NCBI GenBank assembly: GCA_964463985.1
Contig: CAYXEK010000003.1
Span: 29,374 to 93,373, forward strand
Direction: 5' to 3'
DNA length: 64,000 bases
DNA from: JAXGPF01 sp964463985
GTDB lineage: Bacteria > Verrucomicrobiota > Kiritimatiellia > JAAZAB01
The translations under genes and the position numbers were made by a program. Below, piece by piece: positions 9,328-17,410 of the stretch; the stretch's first letter is position 1, and each line of letters begins with the position of its first letter. The notes beneath the pieces were generated by a model. The model made no database searches and was not told the origin of the DNA. It was given only the letters and a program-made list of their open reading frames with translations.

Positions 9328-9987
9328 ATGATCCTATTCATTATCACCGATTCGTACGAAAATTTTTGCAAGGGCGGCTGGCTCAAGGCGCGCAACACCT
9401 TCCAGGAAATCGCGCGGGATGATTGCCTGGCCATGCATTACACCCAGGCCAGCCTGGATGTGGTTCAGCGTTTGCGGCCGTGGGCCATCTGCGGCAGCGG
9501 CGGATGCGCGCCGTACGATTCTTACGACATCCTGGACTGCGCCGCGTACAAGCGCCTGGTAACCGAAAGCGATATTCCACAGCTCGGAATCTGCCGCAGC
9601 CACCAGTTGCTGGCGCATTATTTCGGCGGGCGGATCGGCCGGATGCGCAAGCTGAAGACGGACGAACCGGATTTGGCGGAATACTGCCCGGGATATTGCA
9701 AGGAGTGGGGCGTATGTCCCGTGCGCGTTATCCGGGACGATCCGCTGTTTGCCGGATGCGCGAAAATCATCCGGGTGCGCCAGGCGCATGCCTGGGAAGT
9801 CAAACGGATCGGCAAGGAATTCGTGCGTATGGCGGAGTCGGAGAATTGCGGCGTGCAGGCGGTCCGCCACCGGCGGAAACCGATTTACGGCGTCCAATTC
9901 CACCCGGAATTGCTGCAGGCCGCCTATCCGGACGGCTTGCGCATCCTGAAAAACTTTTTCAAAATTGCCCGCGCCCGGCGGGAATGA
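9328..9987 (+). CDS. Class I glutamine amidotransferase-like protein
   Basis: A 219-residue single-domain protein with LGICRSHQLL (nucleophile Cys89, in place of the usual G-x-C-x-G-x-Q), and YGVQFHPEL (His192, Glu194), completing the Cys-His-Glu triad. The fold is that of type 1 glutamine amidotransferases and gamma-glutamyl hydrolase-like enzymes. No synthetase domain is attached, so it either partners with another subunit or hydrolyses a gamma-glutamyl compound. It follows the sulfatase by 47 bp on the same strand and may be co-transcribed, although no functional link is obvious. Start ATG at 9328 has no strong Shine-Dalgarno. Confidence 0.8.
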   Translation: MILFIITDSYENFCKGGWLKARNTFQEIARDDCLAMHYTQASLDVVQRLRPWAICGSGGCAPYDSYDILDCAAYKRLVTESDIPQLGICRSHQLLAHYFGGRIGRMRKLKTDEPDLAEYCPGYCKEWGVCPVRVIRDDPLFAGCAKIIRVRQAHAWEVKRIGKEFVRMAESENCGVQAVRHRRKPIYGVQFHPELLQAAYPDGLRILKNFFKIARARRE

Positions 9988-10036
9988 TTGAGAACGATAT
10001 TATGGTTCCTCACCAGAAAATGTGGGTCGAACAGGG

Positions 10037-10272
10037 AATTCACCACCGAGACACGGATGCATGGAGAGGAAAGGCATGGCGTGTCCATGCTCCGGTGCTC
10101 TCCCGGAACGAGTGTTGCGCGAATTTGGCGCAGGGCGATCATGCCATCCTGGCCTGAATGGATTAGATCTAATGATCGCCCTGTGCCAAATTCGCGCAAC
10201 GCCTCCACTGGAGAACGGGAGGAGTATGGGGTAGACTGGGCTTCTCTGTGCCTCCGTGTCTCCGTGGTGAAT
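10037..10272. repeat. Nested inverted-repeat element, about 236 bp
   Basis: The 423-bp gap 9988-10410 holds no gene but two nested inverted repeats. Outer arms: 10037-10068 (ATTCACCACCGAGACACGGA...) and 10244-10272 (...CCGTGTCTCCGTGGTGAAT). Inner arms: 10114-10142 and 10172-10200, 29 bp with one mismatch, around a 29-nt loop (10143-10171). The outer arm resembles interspersed intergenic repeats of the CACCACGGAGACACGG type that I have seen in many environmental bacterial genomes. Related ends (CGGTGAAT preceded by a CTTYG-type run) appear near 15351-15371 and 61721-61741. Confidence 0.75.
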
Positions 10273-10410
10273 CTGCTGTCGGTCAGCGGTGTGTTCGTTC
10301 GGATACAAATCAGTATATGCGTCGCTATTGTCGTAATAAGCTTTACGGCAACATATTAAAGCATTCATGTTGGATTTGTCGCCCACAGATTATGCGGAGC
10401 AACCGATATT

Positions 10411-12150
10411 ATGAAACCATCGCTTATTGGCCTGATCGCAATTTTGGGAGCGTCCGGGATACGCGCGGGAATTGCTGCTCCGCCAACCGCGGGCAACGAG
10501 GAAATTGACGCCCGCGCGGTGCGGGAACTGGCTTCTTACCTGAAAAAATATCCCGCAGCGGACGCGGATGGCGATGGACGCTTGACCGCCGCCGAGCGCG
10601 ACCGGCACCGGCGCCAGGAAGTGCTCGCGAAATTCCAGCCCGGCGCGACCAATTTTTTTGCCATGATGCCCATGCGCGACGGAGTGCGCCTGGCCACGGA
10701 GGTGTTTTTGCCTCCCGGCGCCGGGCCATGGCCGGTCGTGTTGACCCGCACCGTCTATGGCCGCTGGAGCGCCGCCTTGCGCGACGCCGGCTTGTTCGGC
10801 AACCAGGGCGTGGCCTTTGTCACCCAGGACTTGCGCGGCGACGGCGATTCGGAAGGCGCCGGGACATTCGATCCGTTTTCCTTCGACAATGAAATCGAAG
10901 ACGGCTACGACGCCGTGGAGTGGATTGCGCGCCAGCCCTGGTGCAATGGCCGGGTCGGCATCCAGGGCGCGAGCGGGCACGGTTTCGCGGGTTGCATGGC
11001 CATGCTGGCCAATCCGCCGCACCTGGCGGTTGTGCAATCCATAAATTCCGGAGGCAATGCTTACCTGTACTGGACCTTCCAGAACGGCGCGCGACGCTAC
11101 ATGTTCAACTGGATGGCCAATCGCAATGCAGCCGTGCCGGACTGGCCGAAACCGACCATTCGGTTGTTTGACCGCGCCGCTTATGACGCCCGTCTGCGGC
11201 GCAGCGCCGAGTCGAACCGGACGGTATTCATCGCCAAATCCGGCTGGTACGATATATTCGCCGAGGGCGGCCTGGATTACCTGGCGGCATTCGGCGGCGG
11301 CGGCAAGGTGTTCGTCACCATGGACGCCAGCGGACACGGGCCGATGCAAGGCCTTAAATTTCCGCGCCGCGCCTGGCCGGCCGGCATCAAAATGCCGGAG
11401 TTTGTTTCCGTGTTGAAAGGTTCGGCCGGGTTGCCGGAGCGTTCCACGCTGCTGTATTACCTGATGGGCGATACCGCGTCATCCAACGCGCCGGGCAATG
11501 CATGGAAAGTCGCCCATGCATGGCCGGTGCCGCATGTGCCGACCCCGTTTTACCTGCGCACATCGGGCGAGTTGTCGCGCGAGCAATCCGCCGATGCGCG
11601 GGACTGCCGGAGTTATGACTGCGCGCCGTCCAATCCCGTGCCGACGCTGGGCGGGGCGATGATGGGATCGCCCGGGCCGGTGGACCAGCGCCCGCTCGCG
11701 GAGCGGAATGATATCCTGCGGTTTTTGTCGCAACCGCTGGCCAAGCCGATGGAAATCACCGGCAAAGTCCGCGCTGATCTGTTTGTCAGCGCGGATGTGC
11801 CCGACACGATGTTCGTGGTCAAACTGGTGGACGTTTACCCGGATGGTTGCGCGGCCATTGTCCGGGAAGGCGCCATGACCGCCCGGTTTCACCAGGGGCT
11901 GGATAAGCCGGCGCCGCTGGAACCCGGCCGGATATACAAGCTGATGATTGACATGTGGAGCACGGCGTATGTTTTCAACGCCGGGCACCGGCTGGCCGTG
12001 CAGATCGCCGGCAGCGATTCCCCGAAGTACGAGGTACATCCCAACACCTATGAGCCTTGCGGCGCTTTGGCAGACGCGAAGCCCGCGCGCCATACAGTTT
12101 ACCTGGGCGGGACCAATTCCTCCTGCGTGGTGCTGCCGGTTATTCGCTGA
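10411..12150 (+). CDS. CocE/NonD family alpha/beta hydrolase with EF-hand motif
   Basis: A 579-residue protein with an N-terminal signal peptide (MKPSLIGLIAILGASGIRAG), then a calcium-binding EF-hand-like loop (DADGDGRLTAAE, about 48-60), then an alpha/beta hydrolase core. MMPMRDGVRLATEVFLPP and TQDLRGDGDSEG are hallmarks of the CocE/NonD (X-Pro dipeptidyl-peptidase S15) family. The nucleophile is probably Ser188 in QGASGHGF, where most members have G-x-S-Y-x-G. The C-terminal part (about 430-579: VRADLFVSADVPDTMF, AGHRLAVQIAGSD) is the jelly-roll domain of the family. It acts on ester or amide bonds; the substrate is unknown. A GCGGAG ribosome-binding site precedes the ATG by 11 nt. Confidence 0.85.
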   Translation: MKPSLIGLIAILGASGIRAGIAAPPTAGNEEIDARAVRELASYLKKYPAADADGDGRLTAAERDRHRRQEVLAKFQPGATNFFAMMPMRDGVRLATEVFLPPGAGPWPVVLTRTVYGRWSAALRDAGLFGNQGVAFVTQDLRGDGDSEGAGTFDPFSFDNEIEDGYDAVEWIARQPWCNGRVGIQGASGHGFAGCMAMLANPPHLAVVQSINSGGNAYLYWTFQNGARRYMFNWMANRNAAVPDWPKPTIRLFDRAAYDARLRRSAESNRTVFIAKSGWYDIFAEGGLDYLAAFGGGGKVFVTMDASGHGPMQGLKFPRRAWPAGIKMPEFVSVLKGSAGLPERSTLLYYLMGDTASSNAPGNAWKVAHAWPVPHVPTPFYLRTSGELSREQSADARDCRSYDCAPSNPVPTLGGAMMGSPGPVDQRPLAERNDILRFLSQPLAKPMEITGKVRADLFVSADVPDTMFVVKLVDVYPDGCAAIVREGAMTARFHQGLDKPAPLEPGRIYKLMIDMWSTAYVFNAGHRLAVQIAGSDSPKYEVHPNTYEPCGALADAKPARHTVYLGGTNSSCVVLPVIR

Positions 12151-12371
12151 ACAAGGGGCAGAGGGCAGAGGCAGGGCGGAAAGGGGCAAAGTCACAAAGG
12201 GGGCAAAGGCACAGAGGCACAAAGGGGCAGAGTGTTCAGACGTAAAACCTTAAAACGGTAAACCTGGAATTTACTACCGGCCGGCTCACCTCAGGTTCGC
12301 CCTCCAGGAACCACACATACGCACACACTCACATACTCCCACACCCGCATACCAAACACTTTCTTGGCGGG
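12151..12371. repeat. Intergenic composite repeat: purine-rich GGGGCAAAG tract and REP-like arm (copy B)
   Basis: No gene. 12155-12235 is a purine-rich tract with repeated AAAGGGGCA and GGCACAGAGGCA words; its complement appears at 49230-49278. At 12283-12308 lies a single REP-like arm (GGCTCACC then GGTTCGCCCTCCAGG) that differs by one base from copy A at 451-476. It is followed by a CA-rich run (12309-12360), as is copy C in the opposite orientation. The shared order of hairpin arm, CA run and purine tract suggests a composite dispersed element. Confidence 0.65.
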
Positions 12372-13277
12372 TCAAAGTTTCCGGCGCAGGCAATAGGTGG
12401 TCAGGATGGCGGTGATCTGAGACACCAGTGCCGTATGGTCGGCGCCCAGCGGCAGGCGCACGCTGGTGGCCGCGGCGACGGTTTTATAGTCGCGATACAG
12501 GGTCTTTAAATCCAGCAGGCTGGCGGCGGGATTGGCGACCCAGTGATCAATGGTTTCCAGCACCATTTCCTCGTACTGGTCCAGCACGTCGGTGAGATAA
12601 ACGCCGGTTTCTTCCGGGGTGCCTCCGGGAGCGGCCCGCCGGACGATTTCGTAAAGGTCGTTGGCCATGTTCGTGGCGGTGTCGGCGGTGCCGGTTTCAT
12701 ACAACCGCAGCCAGGCTTCGGAAATCCGCCACTTGGCCGGCTGTCCGTCCTTGCGGCTCAACAGGATGGCGAAGTACTGATCCTCTTCGCCGCAGTTGCA
12801 TTCTTCATCCACGTCCGCCGCGTCGCAGCATTCATTCCAGGCGCGTTTTAGCAGCGTGGTTTCATTCCAGCGGCTGAAAATGCGTTCGCAGTCATTGGGA
12901 TCCACGATGATGAATTTTTCGTCGTATTCATCTTCCAGGCAGCCGATGACCGCCACCCAGTGCCCCAGGTCCTTCACCAGGAGCATTGCCGGCAATCCCT
13001 TGCGCAGGTGCCGTCGGAGCCGCCCGGCAAACAGTTTGCCCTTGCGCTTCTCGTTGATGTGCAGAAATTCAGAGCGGACACCGTACCTGGCGGCGGCTTT
13101 GCGGTTCTGCTTTTCATCCGTGCCGGCCCAGAAAATCCGGCGCTGTACGCCCGCCGCGCGCGCCAGATCGCGCTGGGTGGCTTCAATACCCAGAATATAA
13201 AGGCAGGTAGAGAGGCTGGACGGCCCGCAATAACTCGGCATTTGCGGGACTTGCATTGGCGCCAATTCCGCGGCCAT
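12372..13277 (-). CDS. C39-like papain-fold cysteine peptidase
   Basis: About 301 residues from the ATG at 13277, chosen because GGGGGA lies 8 nt upstream; the frame is open further upstream but that extension (MQAILCFCFKK...) looks non-coding. VPQMPSYCGPSSLSTCLYILG gives catalytic Cys17 with the C-G-P-x-S of C39-like peptidases, LGHWVAVIG gives His106 and IIVDPND gives Asp126. There is no ABC transporter, so it is not a standard bacteriocin exporter protease. A second half (about 185-301) is helical and unrecognised. It is divergent from an ATP-grasp ligase 135 bp away, suggesting paired work on peptides. Confidence 0.72.
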   Translation of the reverse strand: MAAELAPMQVPQMPSYCGPSSLSTCLYILGIEATQRDLARAAGVQRRIFWAGTDEKQNRKAAARYGVRSEFLHINEKRKGKLFAGRLRRHLRKGLPAMLLVKDLGHWVAVIGCLEDEYDEKFIIVDPNDCERIFSRWNETTLLKRAWNECCDAADVDEECNCGEEDQYFAILLSRKDGQPAKWRISEAWLRLYETGTADTATNMANDLYEIVRRAAPGGTPEETGVYLTDVLDQYEEMVLETIDHWVANPAASLLDLKTLYRDYKTVAAATSVRLPLGADHTALVSQITAILTTYCLRRKL

Positions 13278-13335
13278 AGTCATTTCCCCCGTGGATGAAT
13301 TGGACCGGAACGGCCGTGGCCGGCCGTAAAAACAA

Positions 13336-13347
13336 CATGCTAGCATG
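13336..13347. promoter_or_regulatory. 12-bp perfect palindrome in divergent promoter region
   Basis: CATGCTAGCATG is a perfect palindrome in the 134-bp gap between the divergent C39-like peptidase and ATP-grasp genes, beside a T-rich run. Its position suits an operator controlling both genes. This rests only on symmetry and position. Confidence 0.35.
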
Positions 13348-13411
13348 GTTTTTTTGAAACAAAAGCATAAAATTGCTTGCATTCGCGGAAGACACAGGAT
13401 AAAAATCAGTT

Positions 13412-14479
13412 ATGCCCGTACCAATCAACATTTTAGCGCATCCGCGCCGGCGCCAGTCCGCCAAAAATCTGCCGCCGGTGCTCCTGGTTTACAACCTGGA
13501 CCGCGAATGGCCGGCCCATGACATTCATGAGGCGGTCGAGGAAACGGAAAAACTGGGGCGCGCCATGCGCCGCCAGGGACACACCGTAAATCTGATCCGC
13601 GTCTGCAATGCCGATTTGCCGCTCCAGTTGAAGCCCTATGACCCGGATGACTGGATTGTTTTCAACTGGTGCGAAGGGTTGCCCGGGGTGGATCACAGCG
13701 AGGCGGTGGCGGCGCGGATGATTGCCGATTTGAATTTTGTGTACACCGGCGCCACGCCGGAAGCGCTGAGCGCCAACTGGAACAAGCAGCAGATCAAAAT
13801 TCTGCTGCAGCATGCCGGCGTCACCACGCCGCGCTGGCAGATTTACGAGGATACGGCCGCGGACGGCTGGCATTGTTTCCCGGCAATTGTGAAACTTGCG
13901 AATGAACATTGCAGCCTGGGCGTGACTGCGAAATCGGTGGTGTTGAACCGCAAGGAATTGAAGCGGCGCATCCGGTATGTGCTGGATAAATACAAACAGC
14001 CGGCACTGGTGGAGGATTTCATTGATGGCCGTGAATTCCACGTGTCGCTCTGGGGGAACCATGACATTGCCATGTTGCCGCCGGTGGAAATGGATTTTTC
14101 GGCCTTGAAAAATATACACGACCGCCTGTGCACCCACGGCGCCAAGTTTGATCCCAAATCCCTGCATTACCGCAAAATCGTCACACGGTTTAAGGCCGAA
14201 TTGTCGGCCGCGGAATATGCCGGTCTGGAAAAAACCGCCGTGCAGGCTTACCGCACAACCGGCTGCCGCGATTACGCGCGAATTGATGTCCGCCTGCGCA
14301 AGGGGGTTTTTTACGTACTGGATATCAATCCCAACGCGGACCTGACATCGGAGGCCAGCACGGCCTGCGCCGCCGCCGAGGCGGGCTTTTCCTATGGAGC
14401 GATGGGCAGCCGCATTGTCCGCTTGGCGGCGGAACGCCATCCGATGTTCGGCGGCGGCGTATCGTCCCTGGGGCTTTAG
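13412..14479 (+). CDS. ATP-grasp ligase related to D-alanine--D-alanine ligase
   Basis: A 355-residue ATP-grasp protein. The N-terminal domain (about 20-110) has VLLVYNLDREWPAHDIHEAVEE and DDWIVFNWCEG, which replace the usual substrate-side motifs of Ddl. The central domain has FPAIVKLANEHCSLGV (ATP Lys) and PALVEDFIDGREFHVSLWG, and the C-terminal domain has ARIDVRLRKGVFYVLDINPNADL, the Mg-binding acidic and Asn residues. It should join a carboxylate to an amine through an acyl phosphate, but the divergent N-domain argues against housekeeping D-Ala-D-Ala synthesis. The start is close to a weak TAAAAA -10-like element (about 13400), so the mRNA could be leaderless. See the divergent C39-like peptidase. 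Confidence 0.8.
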   Translation: MPVPINILAHPRRRQSAKNLPPVLLVYNLDREWPAHDIHEAVEETEKLGRAMRRQGHTVNLIRVCNADLPLQLKPYDPDDWIVFNWCEGLPGVDHSEAVAARMIADLNFVYTGATPEALSANWNKQQIKILLQHAGVTTPRWQIYEDTAADGWHCFPAIVKLANEHCSLGVTAKSVVLNRKELKRRIRYVLDKYKQPALVEDFIDGREFHVSLWGNHDIAMLPPVEMDFSALKNIHDRLCTHGAKFDPKSLHYRKIVTRFKAELSAAEYAGLEKTAVQAYRTTGCRDYARIDVRLRKGVFYVLDINPNADLTSEASTACAAAEAGFSYGAMGSRIVRLAAERHPMFGGGVSSLGL

Positions 14480-14916
14480 CGCGGTTTATATTCCGCCGCG
14501 ACAGTGATGGTTAAACCGCCGCGGGCATTGAACCGGCCCGTCACCCGCGCCTGTCGGGGCCGGACGGCTTTGACTACGTCGTCCAGAATCCGATTCACGG
14601 CCGCCTCGTGAAACGTTCCATGATTCCGGAAGGAAAACAGGTACAGTTTCAGCGACTTGCTTTCCAGGCACAACCGGCGGGGAATGTATTCAATCGTAAT
14701 AACGCCGAAATCCGGCTGGCCGGTGATGGGGCAGAGCGCAGTGAATTCCGGACAATTAAAGGTGATCCAGTAGCCGCGGCCGGGATGCGTGTTGGGAAAT
14801 GCTTCCAGCCGCGCCTGGTCAGGAGTGGCGGGATACACCGTGCGGGACTGTCCCAGCAAGGTTAATGCAGGGTTTGACCCGGTTGATTGCTTGCGCGGTT
14901 TGTTTTTTTTTTGCAT
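14476..14916 (-). CDS. queF: NADPH-dependent 7-cyano-7-deazaguanine reductase
   Basis: About 146 residues, the length of the short, unimodular QueF type. FNCPEFTALCPITGQPDFG contains the catalytic Cys and the conserved Asp of the family, followed by PRRLCLESKSLKLYLFSFRNHGTFHE, the QueF signature that binds NADPH and substrate. It reduces preQ0 to preQ1 in queuosine tRNA modification. I chose ATG 14916 because a promoter with a perfect TATAAT (14924-14929) ends 7 nt before it; an in-frame ATG at 14934 lies upstream of that -10. The 3' end overlaps the convergent ATP-grasp gene by 4 bp. No other queuosine gene is nearby. Confidence 0.92.
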   Translation of the reverse strand: MQKKNKPRKQSTGSNPALTLLGQSRTVYPATPDQARLEAFPNTHPGRGYWITFNCPEFTALCPITGQPDFGVITIEYIPRRLCLESKSLKLYLFSFRNHGTFHEAAVNRILDDVVKAVRPRQARVTGRFNARGGLTITVAAEYKPR

Positions 14917-14923
14917 ATGGCGA

Positions 14924-14951
14924 ATTATATACATCCGGGCGGCTGGGACAA
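14924..14951 (-). promoter_or_regulatory. Putative sigma70-type promoter of queF
   Basis: On the minus strand TTGTCC (14946-14951) is followed after 16 nt by a perfect TATAAT (14924-14929). The expected start of transcription falls at or within a base or two of the ATG at 14916, which would make a leaderless mRNA; no Shine-Dalgarno is present. Confidence 0.55.
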
Positions 14952-14978
14952 TCTTTAAATCCGGCTCCTCCGCAGAAG

Positions 14979-15183
14979 GGCGAATCTGCGATTCAGTGCA
15001 ATCAAGGCGGCACAGGCAACACGCTTTCGTTGCTTTCGCACATTCTTCTGCCGCGAAGCGGCTTTGGAGTGCGCAGGCTCGATTGCGCTTTTATAGGCTT
15101 GCGTTTAACCTGCAAAATCCGGCGTAGCCGGACGCACTCCAGAAAATTGCGCTTCGCCGAATAAACCTAATCGCAGATGCGCC
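14979..15183. repeat. Nested inverted repeats in a 494-bp gene-free gap
   Basis: Between queF and the glycosyltransferase (14917-15410) I find no gene. Outer arms 14979-14993 and 15169-15183 (GGCGAATCTGCGATT against AATCGCAGATGCGCC) pair with one mismatch in 15. Inner arms 15063-15073 and 15132-15142 carry TGGAGTGCG and its complement, and CCGG-CGTAG-CCGG (15119-15131) is a small hairpin. The result is a multi-branched fold. At 15351-15371 lies a GATCTTCGCGGTGAAT run like the end of the element at 10037-10272. Confidence 0.55.
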
Positions 15184-15410
15184 CCCCGCGGCAATGCGGC
15201 ATTTGGAAATTTACCGCCAAGACACCCGCATACTACAATTTCCTCCTCGGACCTGCGTGAACTTCGGTCCTTTTGTTCAAATCTGCATAGGCGCAAAGTA
15301 TCAAAGGCACGGAGGATCAAAGCAGTGGGAGAGCAATGTCTTGCTGCTGCGCGATCTTCGCGGTGAATTTTCCCGGCCTTTGCGATCTTCGGTGCTTCAG
15401 AACCGGCCTT

Positions 15411-17114
15411 TCAGGGCAGGATTTCGAGGACGAGCGACCGGGGATCGCGCGGCAAATCAGTTTCGCGGTAATTCAACCCGAGTTCCCGGAAGCGCTCGGC
15501 GAAGTGGTCCGGATCAACCAGGGCGTAAACCCGGCCGGGCGCGCCGTCGGCCAATTTTCGGACTTCATCCGGATGCTGCATGTCGGCGGGACGGCCGGGT
15601 TCCATGCGCATGCCGAAAAGCATTTCATTGCGGTTCTGGTACGGGCGGTAAATCCGCCGGGTATAAAATGCCAGGGACGGCCGGTACGACCAAAAAGAGA
15701 TTATGCGGTCATCCGGCGCGAGTTGCTGTGCGAGGGCTTGATAGACCACGGATGAATTCTTGTGGGCGGTGACGTTGAAACAACGGCCGGGGAGAGGCGT
15801 GAGCATCAAGGCCGCGGTCAGCAGAATGCCGGCATTCAAAAGCGCCAGCGGCGGCTGAAAACCCGGTCCGGCGCGCAACCGGCGGAGGGCCGGCCAGCCG
15901 CAGATTGCCAGCGGCAGCAGCGCCAGCACGCTGACGCCGCGCACCCGCTCGATTTCATTCGGCAGGATGTTCGCATAACTCACAATCCATGCCCCGACCA
16001 GCGCGAGCATGGCCAGCAGCGTTCCGGCAATGCCCAGGCGGATAAGCCGGCGGTCGGCCGTCGTTCCGTCAAATGGCTCGACGATTCCCCAGCGGCCCGC
16101 CAGGATGAGGACGGGCATCATGGCCGGCAGGACATAGGACATCAATTTTCCGGTGCTGGCGGAAAAAAAGATTACCACGACGCCGGACCAGACCAGCAGC
16201 AGGCGGGTCAGCCGGTCCGTTTGCGGCGCGCGGCGTTCCGCCATCATCCGCGCGGCGCGCGGCAGAAACAGCGTCCATGGCGCCAGGAACAATGGTATGA
16301 TATAGGCGAAAAACCAGAATGGCTCCGGATGGCCCTGTAATTCGCGGGTCCCGGTAAAGCGGGCAATGTGTTCATGCCAGATGAAATGCCTGAAAAACCC
16401 CGGGTTATGCCGCTCAATCAACAGCAGGGCGCTTCCGGCAAGCGCCAGGAAAACCGCGCCGGACCAGGCAAACAAGGAAAAACGCAGTTGGCGCAACCGG
16501 CGTTCCCATGCCGCCCAGGCCAGCAGGATGGCGCCTGGCAGCACTATCGCCACCGCGCCTTTTGTCAGGAAACCCAAAGCGGCCGAGGCGCCGGCGGCGG
16601 CGGCCAGCCGGGCGCCGCGCCCGGCATCTGCCGCTGGCGTCAAAAACCAGAAATACCCCAAATAACAAGTCAAACTGAAAAAAAGCGCCAGGAACGGATC
16701 GGTCATTACAAGCGTAAATCCGGCGGTGAATCCCAGCGAAGCGGCGCCCAGAAGCAGGGTCCATCGGCTGTGGCCGGGCGGCCATTCGCGGCGCATCAAG
16801 CGGTAAAACAGCCAGATCATGCCCGCAAGGTTAAACGCCAGCGGAATGCGGGCCGCCCAATCGCGGGCGCCGAAGACGGCAATGGGCGGCGCGGTAAACC
16901 AGTAAGCCAGCGGCGGTTTTTCGTAATACCTGTAACCCAGGAGCCGCATTTCCATCCAATTGCCGGAAGCCGCCATTTCGCGTGGAATTTCCGCGTACCG
17001 GCCTTCGTCCGGGTCCATCAAACCGCGGCCGAAAAGCAGGATCAGCAGCGCCGCGGCCAATGTCAGCATGGCGGCGCGCCCCAGCCGGCGCGACAAAGGC
17101 GAATCGGTATCCAT
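15411..17114 (-). CDS. ArnT-like membrane glycosyltransferase (GT39/GT83 type)
   Basis: About 567 residues with roughly a dozen hydrophobic segments. FGRGLMDPDEGRYAEIPREM just after the first membrane segment is the D-x-D/E-G-R-Y-A-E-I motif of ArnT and related GT-C enzymes, and GYRYYEKPPLAYWF is the conserved second periplasmic motif. The C-terminal third is a soluble periplasmic domain. Such enzymes move a sugar from a polyprenyl phosphate to lipid A, protein or another envelope acceptor; the donor sugar cannot be told. GGAAGG is followed at once by ATG ATG ATG (17120, 17117, 17114); I chose the third for spacing. It stands alone on its strand. Confidence 0.82.
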   Translation of the reverse strand: MDTDSPLSRRLGRAAMLTLAAALLILLFGRGLMDPDEGRYAEIPREMAASGNWMEMRLLGYRYYEKPPLAYWFTAPPIAVFGARDWAARIPLAFNLAGMIWLFYRLMRREWPPGHSRWTLLLGAASLGFTAGFTLVMTDPFLALFFSLTCYLGYFWFLTPAADAGRGARLAAAAGASAALGFLTKGAVAIVLPGAILLAWAAWERRLRQLRFSLFAWSGAVFLALAGSALLLIERHNPGFFRHFIWHEHIARFTGTRELQGHPEPFWFFAYIIPLFLAPWTLFLPRAARMMAERRAPQTDRLTRLLLVWSGVVVIFFSASTGKLMSYVLPAMMPVLILAGRWGIVEPFDGTTADRRLIRLGIAGTLLAMLALVGAWIVSYANILPNEIERVRGVSVLALLPLAICGWPALRRLRAGPGFQPPLALLNAGILLTAALMLTPLPGRCFNVTAHKNSSVVYQALAQQLAPDDRIISFWSYRPSLAFYTRRIYRPYQNRNEMLFGMRMEPGRPADMQHPDEVRKLADGAPGRVYALVDPDHFAERFRELGLNYRETDLPRDPRSLVLEILP

Positions 17115-17335
17115 CATCATCCTTCCATTTGGCAGGGCGGAAAACGCCTGTCTCGAATCAATCCAATTAACTTTAGTGGATTGCGCGGCGCGATGCACGC
17201 AAAATATGCCGCGCAAAGCGTATAGTGCCGCGGCATACGGGAAAATGCCGCTTGACGGACGCCATTTTAATCGTTAAAAAGTAATCTGTTGTGTTGCCGG
17301 AGACGCCGGATTTGCATTCGGAGCCTGTTTTAATT

Positions 17336-17365
17336 AAATTTTCAAAACACACGTTTTGAAAATTT
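17336..17365. promoter_or_regulatory. Perfect AT-rich inverted repeat upstream of corA-like gene
   Basis: AAATTTTCAAAAC (17336-17348) and GTTTTGAAAATTT (17353-17365) are perfect 13-bp arms around ACAC. The hairpin lies 45 bp before the CorA-like start and about 220 bp from the divergent glycosyltransferase. It could be an operator for either gene or a leader hairpin; no U-tract marks it as a simple terminator. The rest of 17115-17410 shows nothing recognisable. Confidence 0.5.
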
Positions 17366-17410
17366 TAAGTTTTACATCTTGAAGGCCTTACGCCGGAACA
17401 CCGACCACTT

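Noticed and set aside
16960..17277. Short plus-strand frames upstream of the CorA-like gene
   Set aside because: They overlap the 5' part of the glycosyltransferase, lack ribosome-binding sites and have no coding character.
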